Counted from the stretch's first letter, positions 22,245 through 34,696 are shown. The stretch: DNA of 64,000 bases from Ceratodon purpureus (GCA_014871385.1 CM026426.1:2677852-2741851), one strand, 5' to 3'. Made by a program: numbers and translations. Notes: a model not told the origin generated them from the sequence alone.

Positions 22245-23232
22245 TTAGGTCTTCGTGGTTCTAGCAAATATGTCATGGTATTCTCGGAATAGTTCTATGG
22301 CAGCTTGTTTGATGGCTACTGGAGCATCGGCATTTATTTTAATAAATTTAGGCTTGTCCGTGGTGCCAAGGTTTACTAGCTCTACTTTGTCCATGGATCC
22401 ATGGGTCCAGCCATTTACAACTTGGTTTTCTAAAGCACGGAAAGATGGTGTTGAGTAAACCGTGACTGATCCAGCTATCTCCAAGGAAAACTGTGGGGGT
22501 AAGTCTACTGTCTCTAGGGCCGTGACCAGGCTGGCCTAGTGGATCTTTGCCAAGGGAATGAGGTTGGGATTTGCATGGAGTACTAGGGCCTCTTGTTCTT
22601 GGGAAAGTCCTTGTACCCAATCTGTCCCTGCTTTATGTTGGATCTGAGTTGCTTCGGCCTTTGTGATGCAACTGTCTACAGGAATAATGACCGTTTTTCC
22701 ATGACGCTGTATGCGAATATGATTTCGCGACCAATCATGCACGGCGTTCATGTCTCGAAGCGAGGGTCTTCCGAGGATAATGGGAAAGTTACTACTGTTG
22801 GGCATGTCTATGATCACAAAAGTTGCTGGTGTGGACACTCCATGAGTCGTGATTGCCACGGTCGCTAGGATCCCCAGAGGTGTCACTGGGTCGTCATTTG
22901 CCATTCTCAATATAAACTTGGCTGTTTTTGGTTGGGGCACCCCAAAATGTCGTTGTAGGTGTTCACTCATGACATTCACACCGGAGCCCGTCGACCAAAA
23001 CATTAGTCAGTTCATGGTGGCCAAGCTGCAGATGGATCACCGTGGCATCAGGGTCCAAGGTAGTAGCATTGACTTCGATGAGAGTGGGATCGTTTCTAGC
23101 ATCAGGCAGTGTAGTCTGTTGTAGGTACTTCTGTAATTTTGGGCTTAATTTAAGCAACTTGGATAAAGTGATTAAGACATTGGTATCCTCTAATATATGT
23201 TGGATATCAGGATTGATTGTGTGAATTTCCAA
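22245..23232 (-). pseudogene. family B aspartic protease region
   Basis: The segment ELTNVLVDG ends in a frameshift at about 23000. In the neighbouring frame the chain continues GSGVNVMSEHL and runs through a protease fold to FPIILGRPSLRDM (about 22750), with the ILGRPW/S motif typical of gypsy proteases. Joined, the active site would read VDGGSGVN, the same as in family A. A linker to reverse transcriptase follows (22484-22245). Confidence 0.65.
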
Positions 23233-23271
23233 TCCTCTTTGTAAGTCTTTTTGGATATCATGGAGTCTGTC

Positions 23272-24330
23272 CTAGTGGTCTGTGGGAAACGGTTTTCTAT
23301 GCTCTACCACATGGTCAGTCATGGTGGCCTTGGAGCGCGTGGTGACTGCAGCCGCGCTGATAGTGGACACATTGGTCTCGGCATTATGAACCACGGTGAG
23401 CGTGACTCCTCCTCGGCAGTCAGGTACTGGTTGTTTTGGGTTTTCCATGGGGTTAGTGGCGGGCCGGTTTAGATCCATAGGTCTCGGATTATGGCCCCAT
23501 CTTTGCCTTAGTACGGGGCATTGTCCCCTGCGGTGGTTTGGAGATCCGCATTCCCAACATGTGTCATTCCTTTCTGGCTGGAAAGCGTCGACACTTACTT
23601 CTTCGGTGTACATGAAAGCGGTTGTTGGTCGTGGACGTCGGTTGTCTTCTGAACGGGAGTTTCCCTGAGCGAACCAGCATCGGCCACTATGGACTTTGCC
23701 ACAGGTACCACAAATTGTGGGGGCTGGACGACTTTCGGGCCATAGGGTGGGCAATGGCAACAATGGTGTCTGAGTTCGATTCATGGCCCCAAGTTCTCGA
23801 CTTATATCGTTAGCGGCAGCGAGTATCTCATTCAGGGTTTTAACTCCACGGATCACAATACCGTGTTGAATCCATGGCAATAAGCCCTTTTTGAACCATT
23901 CCCAGAAGTAGTCTTCCTCCGGTCTTTGGCTTAGCTTGTCCGCCAATTGCTTAAATCTATCGTAAAACTTATCTACGGGTTCGTTTCTATCTTGAGTAGT
24001 ACTACCCAAGGCCCAAAGTATCTCCGAACTGGTTTTCAATTTTCGGAATTTATGCAAAAAACTCCTCTCCATGTCGTCCCAGTTGGCGTGGGGGTGTTCT
24101 GTCTCGAAGTCAATGTACCAATTTATGTGATTTCCTTGGAGTGTGGTACCAAAGATATTCTGTAAGTCCAATGAACTAAGAATACCATTGGTACGTGCAA
24201 TGACTTTGAACCTACGAATATGCCAATCGGGATCTCCTGATTCATCAAATACAAGGTATGGTATCTTGGGAAACTTGGTGACACGGTCCTGGTCACCTCC
24301 GCACTGGGACGTCCTGGCGGTGTGGTTTTC
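23272..24330 (-). pseudogene. family B gag with CCHC knuckles
   Basis: The retrotransposon gag domain runs from KFPKIPYLVFDES through GDPDWHIRRFKV and LQGNHINWYIDFE to a capsid-like helical region. It is followed by two Cys/His motifs: CGTCGKVHSGRC (atypical) and CWECGSPNHRRGQC (canonical C-x2-C-x4-H-x4-C), for RNA binding. The frame is open from about 24330 to 23272. A TAG at about 24350 lies upstream, so the true start is not clear. Confidence 0.75.
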
Positions 24331-24365
24331 TCTAGGGAGAGTGCACTAGAGGAAAAGGGCAGCAA

Positions 24366-25598
24366 CTACACTAGAATGTACACCGAAAATTGGCTTATTT
24401 AAGGGTTGGTCACCATGGTGTTCACCTGATGATGTTCGGTGTAATTGGGCACCTTGTTTTCCATTCTGGGAGGATGTTCAGCACCAGGTCGGCCTGCGGA
24501 ATGGTCTGCCAGCGACCCCAAATTTGGAACTGCCAGGCCACGAGTGTCACGTTGAATCGCAGTGAATTCACAGATAAGTTACCTAGTGGTGGCCCCGGAA
24601 CATGGATGATCGAAGCCTACATCCGTCGACAGAACCGTCCATCGTTAGCAGTACTGTTTGAGACTTACCTTCCGAAGTTACCATTACCCAGATACGTCCC
24701 GCTTGATATCCTCCACGATTTATACCCGCTGGTATACGTGTCGCACAATGACCTCCGGGTATTGATAAATTGTACCCGGTTGCTCACAGAAATCCATACC
24801 CGCGCTTCGATTCCGGGATGAACACGTCCGGCCTGTTCATGTGGCCTTATATCCGAAATCGGATGCTTACGGATATAGATAACATGTGACGTGGGAGGGT
24901 ATCTTCTACAGGGTATAGAACTAGGTTTTTCGATTTAGGGATTCCACGCTCGGTTGGAGAAATTAGGGATTTTGATAGTACAATTCAATTCTAGGGATTT
25001 CGTGACGAGACTGAGAATTTAGGGATATGATGACTGGATTTAGAATTTAGGGTACTGGAAAGTGAATTTGAATATTCAAAAATCACGACGGGGTTGAAAT
25101 GAGTTAGGGTTCTGTTGCTATTTTAGGCATCACCTGTTCATGCGCATTCTATACAGGGGTTCACGGTGTCTCTTTGGGGTTCAGTAATTAGCAAGAGCGG
25201 TGTGCGAATTTAGTTTCCGTTTCTATAATTGGGGGCGCAAATAAACACTAACGACCGACGATACGTCTGCGGAGCACGCATCCTGTTTACCGCCAGGTTA
25301 TGTCGCATGCGTACAGTGGACTGCAGATACGTTCGCCGTTAATTGGGTATGCTTTGCAAAAGCGGGAGCACAGACTCTGTGTAATATTAGAAGATGATCA
25401 GAACGGCACGAACGCGGACTGTGTTGCATTACAGTGGAATTGTGTGGTTTACATTTCGGCGTGACATTGTGCCTCCTTTTGAAAGCTGAAGGAGGTAACC
25501 CTCTTTGACCCCACTGCACTCCCTTCTCTGTGTTAAACTTCCATACAAATATGTGCTTGTATTCAGCATAGATTTCGTGTCCGTCTACTTGAACTACC
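24366..25598. other. family B leader/upstream region and junction to the CACTA element
   Basis: On the minus strand, GGGTATAAATCG at about 24723 offers a TATA box upstream of family B gag. A plus-strand ORF (24390-24821) has acceptable composition but no known motif. CACTAACGACCGACG at 25246 has the CACTA pentamer expected at an En/Spm terminus, but its inverted partner is not found. From 25261 the sequence is GC-richer with short direct repeats (ACAGTGGA twice), as in CACTA subterminal DNA. Confidence 0.3.
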
Positions 25599-28524
25599 CT
25601 AAGTGGCTTTCGATGGTTGTGTAGGCTTATTTTTTTTCCACAGCAGTTTCGTGAGCCACTTCACATAAATGCTTGAACCTGATGCTTTGACAATTGCGTG
25701 ATCTAAGATGGTAAACGGCTGACGATTCTCAATGAAGATCAAGGGCACATCCGGGATGATGATTTTATGTACTTGTACCATTTGTTCACCCTCCCGACAA
25801 AGCGATCCAAATCTTCCTGAAGGTGACTTCCAAGAGCCGCCCGTTCTGCCTTCCGCTACTATTGTGTTGCCATAATCGGGGTGGAGGATAAAGCACAAGC
25901 AGTTCGCAGCAACCGGGTCACTAGACTCGCGAGGTTGCAGCGTTAGGGCGAACTTCTGCCGAGGTCCTCTTGCATCGCAGGAAGGGTCAGAGGTTGTCCG
26001 AGTGCCTCTGGTTGTAACGCAGTCCGGTGCAGCGATATGGATGTCCAAAGAGGGGGGGGCGCGCGGCTGTACTCGGCCTCGTTCTTCGAAACGACCTGTA
26101 CCTCTTTCGACAGGATGCGGGGATACATCATCTGAAGGCGTCCCGGCGGATACTGACATATCGGTTGAAACAGCTCCCCCAATCGGCATCCTGTTCGTAA
26201 AATTCTGCAACATGGTGTTCGGAGTTACGAGTATCGTGTCCCCTGATGCAACGGAGGGTGATAGCGGTGGAGCTGCGCAGGCAATTACTGGTCTCTCGTT
26301 GGGAGTGTTCCGAATTGGGGTGCAATGGGCACCGGGCGTGTCTCCTACTGCTGTCATGGGATGGCGCTCCTCTGCCCTTTGATATGCATGTGAGGAAGCA
26401 GCTGGTTCACCTTCATGTAGGACTGCTGAGTCCAGCGGTGGATCACGGTTAGAAAGAGAGTCGACGTGCGATGCTATGTAGTGAATATGTGGCACCGTCG
26501 GCGTCGCATTCGGGTTTATCAGTCTGAGCAGTAATTCCTTTACCTCCCTCAGTTGGTCCTTGCTTGTCAACAAGTCCGATGCCATACGCTCTACAGTGCT
26601 CTCCAGAGCGTGAATTCGAGTCGATTCCCGTATTACGTATTGAGGTGTCGCAGGCCGCTATGTACAGTACAAATATTGATTACTTGTTTTTAAACTCTGA
26701 TTGAATCTTCGAAATAATGCAGGGACAAATGCGGAATACATTTAGGTGGATGAGGAAAAAATACCTGAGGGAAATAAGGCGTGCTGTCTTCGTAGCGAGC
26801 ACCCCCCGTCGACCCTCCTATGGATGCACATGTCGTTACAGGATAGAAACCCGCAGTAGGTGTACTCTGCTGGAATTCGGTACTTCGAGAAGTGGTGGAG
26901 TCGCTTTGAAAACTTGATATGCCATGCATGCCAGAGGGATGTTCCAATGGAGCATTCGCAGGGAATACCTGCAATAGGGCAGGTCTGTTTATTACGGATC
27001 ATTTACACATTAGCGGATGCATTCAGAATAAAAGTTAACATTCGATGATGTAATTGAGGGTAGTTGGGCAAACGAAGTACCTGATATGGAGAGTCCGGGA
27101 AATTTGCTTGTTCTCCTGAACCATCTTCTCTGCGCACTGTCTGTTTCTTCCCTTTCCTCATTTCAGTCATTTGAATAGATTCATCTTTTCCCTCTGCACT
27201 CAACCAGTATTTGCGCCATTCGATGAAAGCCTCCTCTGGACACCGGTGGTGTCTCGAACCACCGTTATCAATGAAGAACTTTTTCCAACACTTCCTATCA
27301 TTTTTTAATGTATTCTTTAAAAACTTGCCTAGATAATTGATGTCGAGGGGTCTAGAGTATGTGAACTGCTGCTCTAACTTTTCTGCAATGTTTTGAACTT
27401 GGGACATCCAGTACTCATTCTTCCCCTTATAGCATCTAACTTTGAAGTTCAGGGTTTGACGGGCAGTCAAGCGCGCGGCTCTATGCCAGGGACTTTTGAG
27501 ACCAAGCACTTTACCTGATTCACAGACAGGTATCTGGATTGATGGATCACGGTTTTCGGCATGCGCCGCCGCCATCTCCTTCACATACGGTCGTTGGAAG
27601 TCCCTGTTGGCGGTCCGTTTCCTGTTCGTTTCTTGCCTTTGCTCCACTGCGGGAAACCCGGCAGGTGCTTGCCATTCCGGACCTCGTCCCTCCTGAGCTC
27701 TCGTCGGTGGAGGGCGGTTGCTTGGCCCAGACATTGTCGAGGCTACTCTCTGCTGCTGTGCGACATCGCGCGAGTGGTTCGAAGATGTTGCCCTGGGATC
27801 TTTGCTCCATGATCTAGAGCCTTGGAAGGATCGAACATGCGTTGAATAAAGTGGATGCTGGCCTGGGCCGGGAGAAGGAGAACTGTAAATAGCATTCGAG
27901 CGACTGGACTGGCGGTTGTTATCGACAGAAGGACCAAGACGCTGGAAGAAATGGACTCCACACACAACAGAGAGTGAGTTCTCAAGCTACTTCCCGGTCT
28001 GTGTATGAGCTGGAAAAATCTAAATTTCTAAAACGCATGTTTCACACCTCTGCGAACTAATGTTTCTTAATATGTGAAACTACGATAACCTCAACATGCT
28101 ATTTGCTTTTTAGTTTCCAAGACTGGTGTGGTTCAGCATTGAAACAAAATTTTCACATTAAGTCGCAGATAGAACAAGATATGTGAGTAAAAATTATACA
28201 ATGCAACGGAGTATGGCCTCAGGAGCTTACCTCTCCTTGACTTGGTTCATCCACCAGACGACCTTCAACCATCGGGCGCTGCGACATTCTAGCAGGAAAG
28301 GCCATTTTCCCTACAAGCTTCGACTGTGGGGCAAAACGTCGACTTCGGCGACTCCGAACAACAGAGGAAGAGTACTCCGGGCTGAGGCACTCAGTCTTCG
28401 ATGCGGCAGAGCTGGACGACGCTGAGCTGAAGCAATTCCAGAAGTCGACATCGGAGCAGGTAGGCGATTCTAAGATATTAGCTCGATCCATTAGGGTTGG
28501 AGAATGACGGCGATATAGATTCAT
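25599..28524 (-). CDS. CACTA element accessory (TNPA-like) protein, four exons
   Basis: Four phase-0 exons with good GT-AG borders: 28524-28231 (ATG at 28524, or 28491), 27941-27081, 26968-26765, 26657-25599, all open, about 806 aa. Exon 1 is Ser-rich. Exon 2 has an Arg/Pro/Gln-rich part, then a basic helical domain (KFLKNTLKNDRKCWKKFF ... CPEEAFIEWRKYW) like the En/Spm plant transposase domain of second-ORF proteins. Exon 4 starts with a short coiled coil and ends with a beta-rich domain (ANCLCFILHP..GNTIVAEG ... VQVHKIIIPD) like the TNP1/En/Spm C-terminal domain. It is divergently arranged with tnp2. Such proteins bind subterminal repeats and assist transposition. No stops or shifts, so it looks functional. 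Confidence 0.7.
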
Positions 28525-28937
28525 GACAATCTTACCTATGAATTGTAAATAGAATCTGTAAAGTTAGACGAAGAGGTTAGATCCACATAAAGACTGTCCA
28601 CTACTAAATCGGTGACTGGTAGAAATCTCCTTCATCAGATGGTCTGCAACAAGTGTGTGCTACTCGGAAGATGGCATAGCTGCGCCACTACGCAAGAGGT
28701 CACAGGTATAGGCATATCCGCACGTCTACTCTGCATGGTCCATGATGCGAGTAGATCCATTCAGGTAGAGAGCACGTTCTTTTAGGGGCGGCGCTCACGG
28801 GAACAAAGGAACTCCAGGCCGGTTTGGGAACGTCGGTTGTTCGAGTGAGGTTGACGATGTGAATCTTCATTTCGGGGAATGACGCAATCACTCGAAGCAC
28901 TTGTATTCAGAGTCGATAGAGGAGAGCGTGTGTTGAG

Positions 28938-29557
28938 ATGGAGGATTGGAGTCCGGAAACTTTTGTGAGGTACGGTTTTTTTCCCGTGTTGACAGTTATG
29001 GGAATGTGGTCAGCATTTGGAATTTTGGGGACTGGGAGGTCGCCTTGGAGGATATAGAGTCCACTGAGGGATCCGGGAGTGAGGGGGCGATTACCCAACC
29101 AGTACTTGCGTCTGAGATGAAGTCACTTAGCTTAGTTGAACCGTGCTCTGTCCGTGAGGGTTCGAGTGGATATGTTTCGGAATTTCCGTATCAACATGTA
29201 AACATCGCTGATGAGTACACCGATATCGGAGATAAGATTCAAACAAAGAAGGCCGCAACAAAAGCTGTGGGGACCCCTAACGACATTTGTCCCCCACTGG
29301 AACGGACAGCCTCGGATTATGCAGAGTCTGACGGCATCCCTCCTTTACTAGAGCCGGAAGGGACTCCTGCTCTGGGTGCTTCTTCTTCGGATCCGCTTGA
29401 CCTAGATTTGGGCAGATTAGCTCTTTTTTTCGTTGCTGTCTGGTGTGTGGTTTCACAGGAGGAGGGTTTTCCGCTTACCGAGAGTGGGCGGGACCTCCTT
29501 ACTCATATTCTGTCCCATAGTTTATCAGAGGCTCGACATTACAAACTTGAGCAGTAG
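28938..29557 (+). CDS. possible small acidic protein between the CACTA genes
   Basis: An open frame runs from about 28946 to TAG 29555-29557, in the divergent gap between the two CACTA genes. It has no ATG at its 5' end in this frame. The first in-frame ATG is at 29119, giving 146 aa rich in Glu, Ser, Pro and Asp with a hydrophobic LALFFVAVWCVV patch. ATG 28938 opens a different, short frame. It could be a small gene carried by the CACTA element, a 5' exon, or chance. No domain recognised. Confidence 0.3.
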
Positions 29558-29934
29558 AGTGCGTCTCCCTATAGCTTAGTCATGATCGGATAATGTTCTA
29601 TGGGAGGATGTGAAACTCTGCCCCCGACTCTTCAATGTCTTAGAATTTTAACAGCCAGTATATGTTGGCACTTTTGTCTCTTACTTATAAATAAATATTG
29701 CGATCCTTTTCATGCTCAACTGCGTTGTACTTGTGGAATCCTCTGCATGTAATTTGACTGGGTTGTAATTCAGCGATGCATCCAGTATGCACACATTGTT
29801 TGGTTTTCGTATCCTCATCTAATATCTGACTGCATGTTCAGGGAATTCCACTTCCAATTCATGCTGTCTTCGATGAGGTATCAGCTTCACTCATTTAATG
29901 ATTGAATACGTTGTATCGTGAGGTTAAGGTAACA

Positions 29935-31566
29935 ATGGATCACGAAGACCGTCTGCCATTGCGGGACATCAGGCGTCAGCGAAACAGAGATGTGAAACTG
30001 GATGCGAGAGAGGAACTGCTTGCACTTCGGGCTGGAGCAGAAAAAAGGATTTGTCCATGCAACATATGCTGCGGAGAGAATAGGAGTCTCAGGTACAGGG
30101 GTGTGGTACGAGATCATCTCAGGAAATATGGCCGTCATCCATATCTCAGAGGTTCGACTCAGGTATGGTACTCTGCATACGGAATCGTGGTTGATCCTTC
30201 GGAATGTAGAGTGCATTTACCAAATGTGCTACTCATTTAATATGTAGCATTGAATTTAAACGATATATGCTGCCATGTAATATCGGATGTGTGTTGCAGG
30301 GATTCGACATAGACGAATCCGATGTCGAATGGGACAACGACATTCGGGAAGAGTTTGGTAGTAGAGGAGGTGGGCAGCGGAGGAATGCACGCCAGTTAGA
30401 CGTTGGACTGGATCTGGAAGGATTAGTGCAGCATACATTCCACATCTATGATGGAATAGCTGCTGGTATTGGAAATGCGGATGATCGGGTCGGTGGAGAA
30501 TCCGTTTACGATGCGGAAAGGAGGGGAGAGGAGATCGGTGAAGCTGTCGACGGCCCTGGAATACATCCCACAGAGGAGCCGGGCAACGAGGGTGATAGAC
30601 CGGAAGCTCAAGTACCTGAAGCAGATGAGGATATGACGGATGACGACTTACCTGCAATGCAGAACATGCCTCCATCCCGAGAGCAACTGCTAGAAGACAG
30701 TGCCAAAACTCCTTTGTTTGAGGGGTCGGGTCTCACTCAATTAGGTGGGACTCTACTTCTTCTTAACTGTCTTCGAACACATGGGGCATCCAACATCCTA
30801 GTAAATGAGATTTTTGCTATCCTTCATAAGAGTATGCTGCCAACGCTGAATTCTCTTCCACCAAACGAATACCAAGCGTCGAAAGTCTTGAAGCAGCTTG
30901 GACTAGGCTATGAAACAATTCACTCCTGTCCGGGTCCTCGGACTTGTGTCTTATTCAGAGGCGACGAATATAAGGAGCTGACTCGGTGCCCTGTCTGCAA
31001 CGCAGAGCGGTTCAAGCGTGTAGGAAAATCTCTTGTTCCTATGAAGGTACTAAGACACTTCCCCTTAATACCTAGATTGCAGCGCATGTACAGTACACCC
31101 TTGCAGGCCTCGTACATGACTTGGCATCAAAGGCACGCAAGTGAAGACGGTATCATGAGAGGAGCAGTAGATTCGCATCAATGGAAATTTGTGAATTGGA
31201 AATCCCACAGCGAGTTCGCGTTCGAGCCTCGCAATCTTCGGCTCGGATTGGCAACCGATGGTGTCAACCCAATTTCAGTTAAGCGTTCTACCTGGAGCAC
31301 TTGGCCCGTATTGATAATGAATTACAACTTGCCACCGTGGATGACAACGAAGAAGCACTTTGTGATGTTAAGTCTGATTATTCCGGGGAAGAAGTCTGTA
31401 ACAGCAGAGAATTTTGATACCTATCTGCAGCCCTTGTTGGAAGAGTTGAAACTTTTATGGCATACAGGGGTGCAGACAGACGATGCAGCCATATATCAGG
31501 GAAGTCCACGATTCAACATGAAGGCTATTTTGTTATGGACCATGCATGATTTTCCAGCATACGGAA
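29935..31566 (+). pseudogene. tnp2: CACTA transposase (tnp2), 5' part before the insertion
   Basis: Exon 1, 29935-30162 (ATG 29935; phase-0 donor CAG|GTATGG), encodes a transposase-associated domain with CPCNICCGEN and a following His/Arg helix. Exon 2 starts at 30300 after TTGCAG and has an acidic region. The Transposase_21/tnp2 domain follows: CPVCNAERF, LRLGLATDGVNP (first catalytic-type Asp), NYNLPPWMTTKKHFVM and LLWTMHDFPAYG. The frame is open up to 31566, where the gypsy array begins. It resumes in phase at 53830 once one CGGAA copy is discounted. No stop or shift is seen before the break, so the insertion appears to be the only disabling event. Confidence 0.85.
31562..31566. repeat. 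left target-site duplication CGGAA
   Basis: CGGAA immediately before the TG of LTR1, matching CGGAA at 53825-53829 immediately after LTR3. Five bp is the usual duplication length for plant gypsy integrases. Confidence 0.95.
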
Positions 31567-32621
31567 TGTAGCACGACGTGGTATCAGTATTCCTCCGGAA
31601 GGCACTTAATTGACACTAAATACCCTCCAAAGTAAACCACTCCGTGTTCGTTCCCACGAAGACCTATAGTTTTCTTCCTTTTAGATTTTAACGGAAATCA
31701 CCACCCGTGTCCGACCGTACACCGTCTTACAGACGGTTGGACAACTCCGGTAGTTTTTGCCTCGTTCCTATTTTCCGGCTTTTTAGACTAGTGGCCGGTT
31801 CCCACTGATCCGTCTATCCTTTCAAGTGGCTGGATTTTCCACCGTCCTGTGACTTAAAGTGGCTGGACACCCCACTGTTCCTATCTACCACCCGAGAAGT
31901 GGAGTAATAATCCTTCCGTACTGCTATGGACCGGTCCGGATAACTACTCAGTACCGGTTACGGATACGGAAATCATACTACAATGACATCACCTTACGGC
32001 TGCACGGTATCCTACCATACTATCTTCCTTCCGTATTGGTTCGCAGTAGGGCATCCGGCTTTTATCCCATCTACAGGAAGCGACCGGTCCGTTTCCGGAT
32101 CCCGGTGTACACACGGCCCTCCGTGTCCTTGAGACTACCAGCCCTGCTGCAATACGTCTCTCCTCCCCTACGGGCTCCTTCCGGGACTGGAAACCGTCAA
32201 CACTCGACGCTTGACACCTCCCCAGTCTCTCCGGGCGCTCTCCCGACCTTCCTACTGTTCAACACTCCTCCGGAACACTACTGAAGACAATAGAACCGCA
32301 AACCATACGGCAACGGACCCGTCAGCAGCCGGTTGACACAACAAATCAAAAGTATATTCTCAATTGCAACAACAAAACGGCGTACAAAAACAAGGCCCTG
32401 GCCTTGGAAAAACGTCTAACTTAAATACTAAAACCTATCGGTTCCTACAACGACCAAGTGGCCCCCGAGATCCAGAAATTCCGGATCTTGGATCCGGGAA
32501 TCCCGGACCGGTGGCCGCCTTCTATTCCTAGTTACTGCCGCTATCTATCCGGATTGGCAGCCGGGTGCACTGGAGCCCCATCGTTAGTCGCTGCCATTTT
32601 ATCCGGTCCTTATCCTAAACC

Positions 32622-34487
32622 CTACTCCTTGTGCTTATCGAGCCGGGGACTGTGCCGGGTTCCGTCCAACCGTTCCTTCTTCTGTGGCCGCTTCAGTTTC
32701 TTCAACGAGGGGCCTTCTTCCGGAGCCTCAGATGCTGACGGTTCGCTGGACTTCCGGGATCGGTCTACTTGAACTGCCGGGGATGGAGATCGTGCCGCCA
32801 CCGGAACCGCGCTGAGATCCACCTGGAGCGTTTCCGGAGATCCCTGTACCGGCATAAAATCTACCGGTGGTGGTCTCTGGTCCGGTCCCAAAGGAATGTT
32901 TCCGGGGTTAACAGTCTCGACTCCATCCAAGTTGGGTAGAGTGTGCAGACTGCTCAAGGTATCCGGAATAGGATCCTCCAGCGGGTGTCCTACCTCCTGT
33001 TGGGCTGGCCGGATGGCCGACCGTATCGGAGAGGCTGGAGGTGGCACCGGTGCCGGTTCCCTGATTGGGGACGGTGGTCTGGGATCCTCTTGATTTGCCG
33101 GTGGCCCTGATGACGGACCGGCCTCTGCGTAACCGAGGACTTCCACCAGGTTCTTCATCTGCATCCAAGTGTCCTTCATCACCTGCGTCCGGTCGTGCAT
33201 GAACTTTATAATATTCTTCATAGTCGGATCCGGTTGACGGGTCAGGAAGGCCTGATAAACGGCGCACTGATTGGCCACATCTACCGGAAGAGCTAAAGTG
33301 GCCTTGATCTCGGCGACCGACCGGATGGCCTCGACTGACCGGTCACGGGCGTCATTGAAATCTTTCCGGGCATCACGCACTTCCTCCTCGAGCTTCCGAT
33401 TCGTCTCCCGATACTTCGCTAGCCGGTCCATGTGCTTGTCCTGGAGACTGGCCAAATCCCGGTGCTTGCGAAGAATACTCAGGCAATCCTCCACCCGGTC
33501 CGAACCCGTAAGGATCATTACTTCCCTAGCCAACCGGCCCTCCACCTGCCTAGTCGACTGTAAGAACCGGGCATACGTCGTCGCCTGTTCCGATAGGTTA
33601 ACTAAGTCCTGATACGGATCTCCGGTGTGCTCCGGTGGTCCGGTGGGTTGTTGGATCTCCGTGTTTAGGGTTCGCTTGGCCGGTATGGGAGTCCGAGGTG
33701 ATCCGGATGGCTGTCCCTTTTCCGGGCTGGGACGGGGTCTCTTAGCCGGCGTGGGGGAGACCTCGATAACATCATCATCGTCGTCCTGGTCGGACACTTC
33801 TTCCGGCTCAGCGAACTGCTGATAGCTTAAGAGCTCATCGTACTCCCGGACCTCCTCAGTACTCAACAGCCCCTTAGTACGGTAGAGGTGAATGAGGAAA
33901 GACGGAAGGCAGGTGGCCTGCTTCTTGGTCTTCCGGAGATTGGCCACCTGCCGGTCGATTATCGTCTTCATCATGACACCCAAGTCCACCGTGAATTCAC
34001 CGATCATGGCCCCAATGAAAACGGACGCCCACTTAATGGTGATCCGTTTGGGCTTTTCCGGATGGAAAATAGGGTTCATAAACCCTACGACTCTCCGGGC
34101 CTCCGGATCCGCAATGTCATCCAGCTCCCATCCTTCTCTCGGGTCTCCGGCCCCCTTGAGATACCGGTGTACGAAGTCCCGGGTCTCCGGTGTCGAGACC
34201 TCGCCGGAGTTCTTGAAACCATACGTCTCCCTCCAGAGTTGTGCCGTCCACTTATCCGGCTCTCCCCGGATGGTTCCTCGATTCTCGGGATTCTTGACGA
34301 GGATCTCCTGGGCCGGAAGGGCAAGCTTCCAACCCCATGCCTTGTCCAGTAGGACCTCACATCTCATAGACTCTAAGGCGGTCCGGAGGAGCTCCTTCTC
34401 CTTCTCGCCGGCCGGTATCAACGGCATTACCCGTTGTACCCTGAACGACTGTCCTTCCGCCGCCGGTTCCTTCCCTTTCCTACCCAT
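32622..34487 (-). CDS. LTR-encoded 621-aa protein, copy 1
   Basis: ATG 34487 to stop 32622, entirely inside the LTR and in the sense direction of the element. Its start lies about 200 nt downstream of a TATAAAAGG box, so the LTR is a complete transcription unit. Domains: a basic N-terminus; a helical globular domain (residues about 20-215) with ITIKWASVFIGAMIGEFTVD and LPSFLIHLYRTKGLL, resembling the putative plant transposon protein domain of Athila/Tat relatives; an acidic DDDDD patch (about 235) and Pro-rich linker; a coiled coil (about 340-400, KYRETNRKLEEEVRDARKDF); a long Pro/Ser-rich tail; and a basic C-terminus with KKLKRPQKKERL, a likely nuclear signal. No enzyme motif. On genomic RNA it would be the first ORF, before gag. 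Function unknown. Confidence 0.75.
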   Translation of the reverse strand: MGRKGKEPAAEGQSFRVQRVMPLIPAGEKEKELLRTALESMRCEVLLDKAWGWKLALPAQEILVKNPENRGTIRGEPDKWTAQLWRETYGFKNSGEVSTPETRDFVHRYLKGAGDPREGWELDDIADPEARRVVGFMNPIFHPEKPKRITIKWASVFIGAMIGEFTVDLGVMMKTIIDRQVANLRKTKKQATCLPSFLIHLYRTKGLLSTEEVREYDELLSYQQFAEPEEVSDQDDDDDVIEVSPTPAKRPRPSPEKGQPSGSPRTPIPAKRTLNTEIQQPTGPPEHTGDPYQDLVNLSEQATTYARFLQSTRQVEGRLAREVMILTGSDRVEDCLSILRKHRDLASLQDKHMDRLAKYRETNRKLEEEVRDARKDFNDARDRSVEAIRSVAEIKATLALPVDVANQCAVYQAFLTRQPDPTMKNIIKFMHDRTQVMKDTWMQMKNLVEVLGYAEAGPSSGPPANQEDPRPPSPIREPAPVPPPASPIRSAIRPAQQEVGHPLEDPIPDTLSSLHTLPNLDGVETVNPGNIPLGPDQRPPPVDFMPVQGSPETLQVDLSAVPVAARSPSPAVQVDRSRKSSEPSASEAPEEGPSLKKLKRPQKKERLDGTRHSPRLDKHKE

Positions 34488-34687
34488 TCTGCTAAGTCCT
34501 CCTCTCCGTCACTCCGGTAACACCTGCACGCACGATCCTCACCACAATCTCTCGCCTAACGGAAACACTTCCGTCTCACCGTCTCTCTCCTACCGTCTAA
34601 CACTAACTGCGCCCTCCGCCTTAGAGCGCAAGGACCCGTCGTGCCACAAAATGACAAAGAGAAAGGAGGAGCATGGCGGTTCTTCCT

Positions 34688-34696
34688 CCTTTTATA
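34688..34696 (-). promoter_or_regulatory. TATA box in LTR1 U3
   Basis: TATAAAAGG on the minus strand, within GGCAGGTATAAAAGGAGG, about 200 nt before the LTR ORF start. Transcription would be expected to begin near 34660. Confidence 0.8.

Larger units (their letters stand above)
16532..24365 (-). mobile_element. old Ty3/gypsy element, family B (decayed)
   Basis: Minus-strand order is gag (24330-23272), protease (about 23232-22536), reverse transcriptase (22164-21487), RNase H plus integrase (21360-19648), then an accessory coiled-coil ORF (about 18720-16532). This is a complete Ty3/gypsy gene order without a chromodomain, with an extra 3' ORF, as in Athila/Tat-type plant elements. LTRs could not be found by eye. 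The sequence right of 24530 is not repeated on the left, so one or both LTRs are lost or too diverged to see. At least eight in-frame stops interrupt the genes. It is clearly older than family A. Confidence 0.8.

Noticed and set aside
24390..24821. 143-codon plus-strand ORF near family B
   Set aside because: Spans the presumed family B leader in antisense, with no motif or splice context; not supported as a gene.
31859..32284. 141-codon plus-strand ORF in the LTR 3' part
   Set aside because: Antisense to the element, Tyr/Pro/Arg-rich from CCGG-type words. It is truncated in LTR4, so not maintained.
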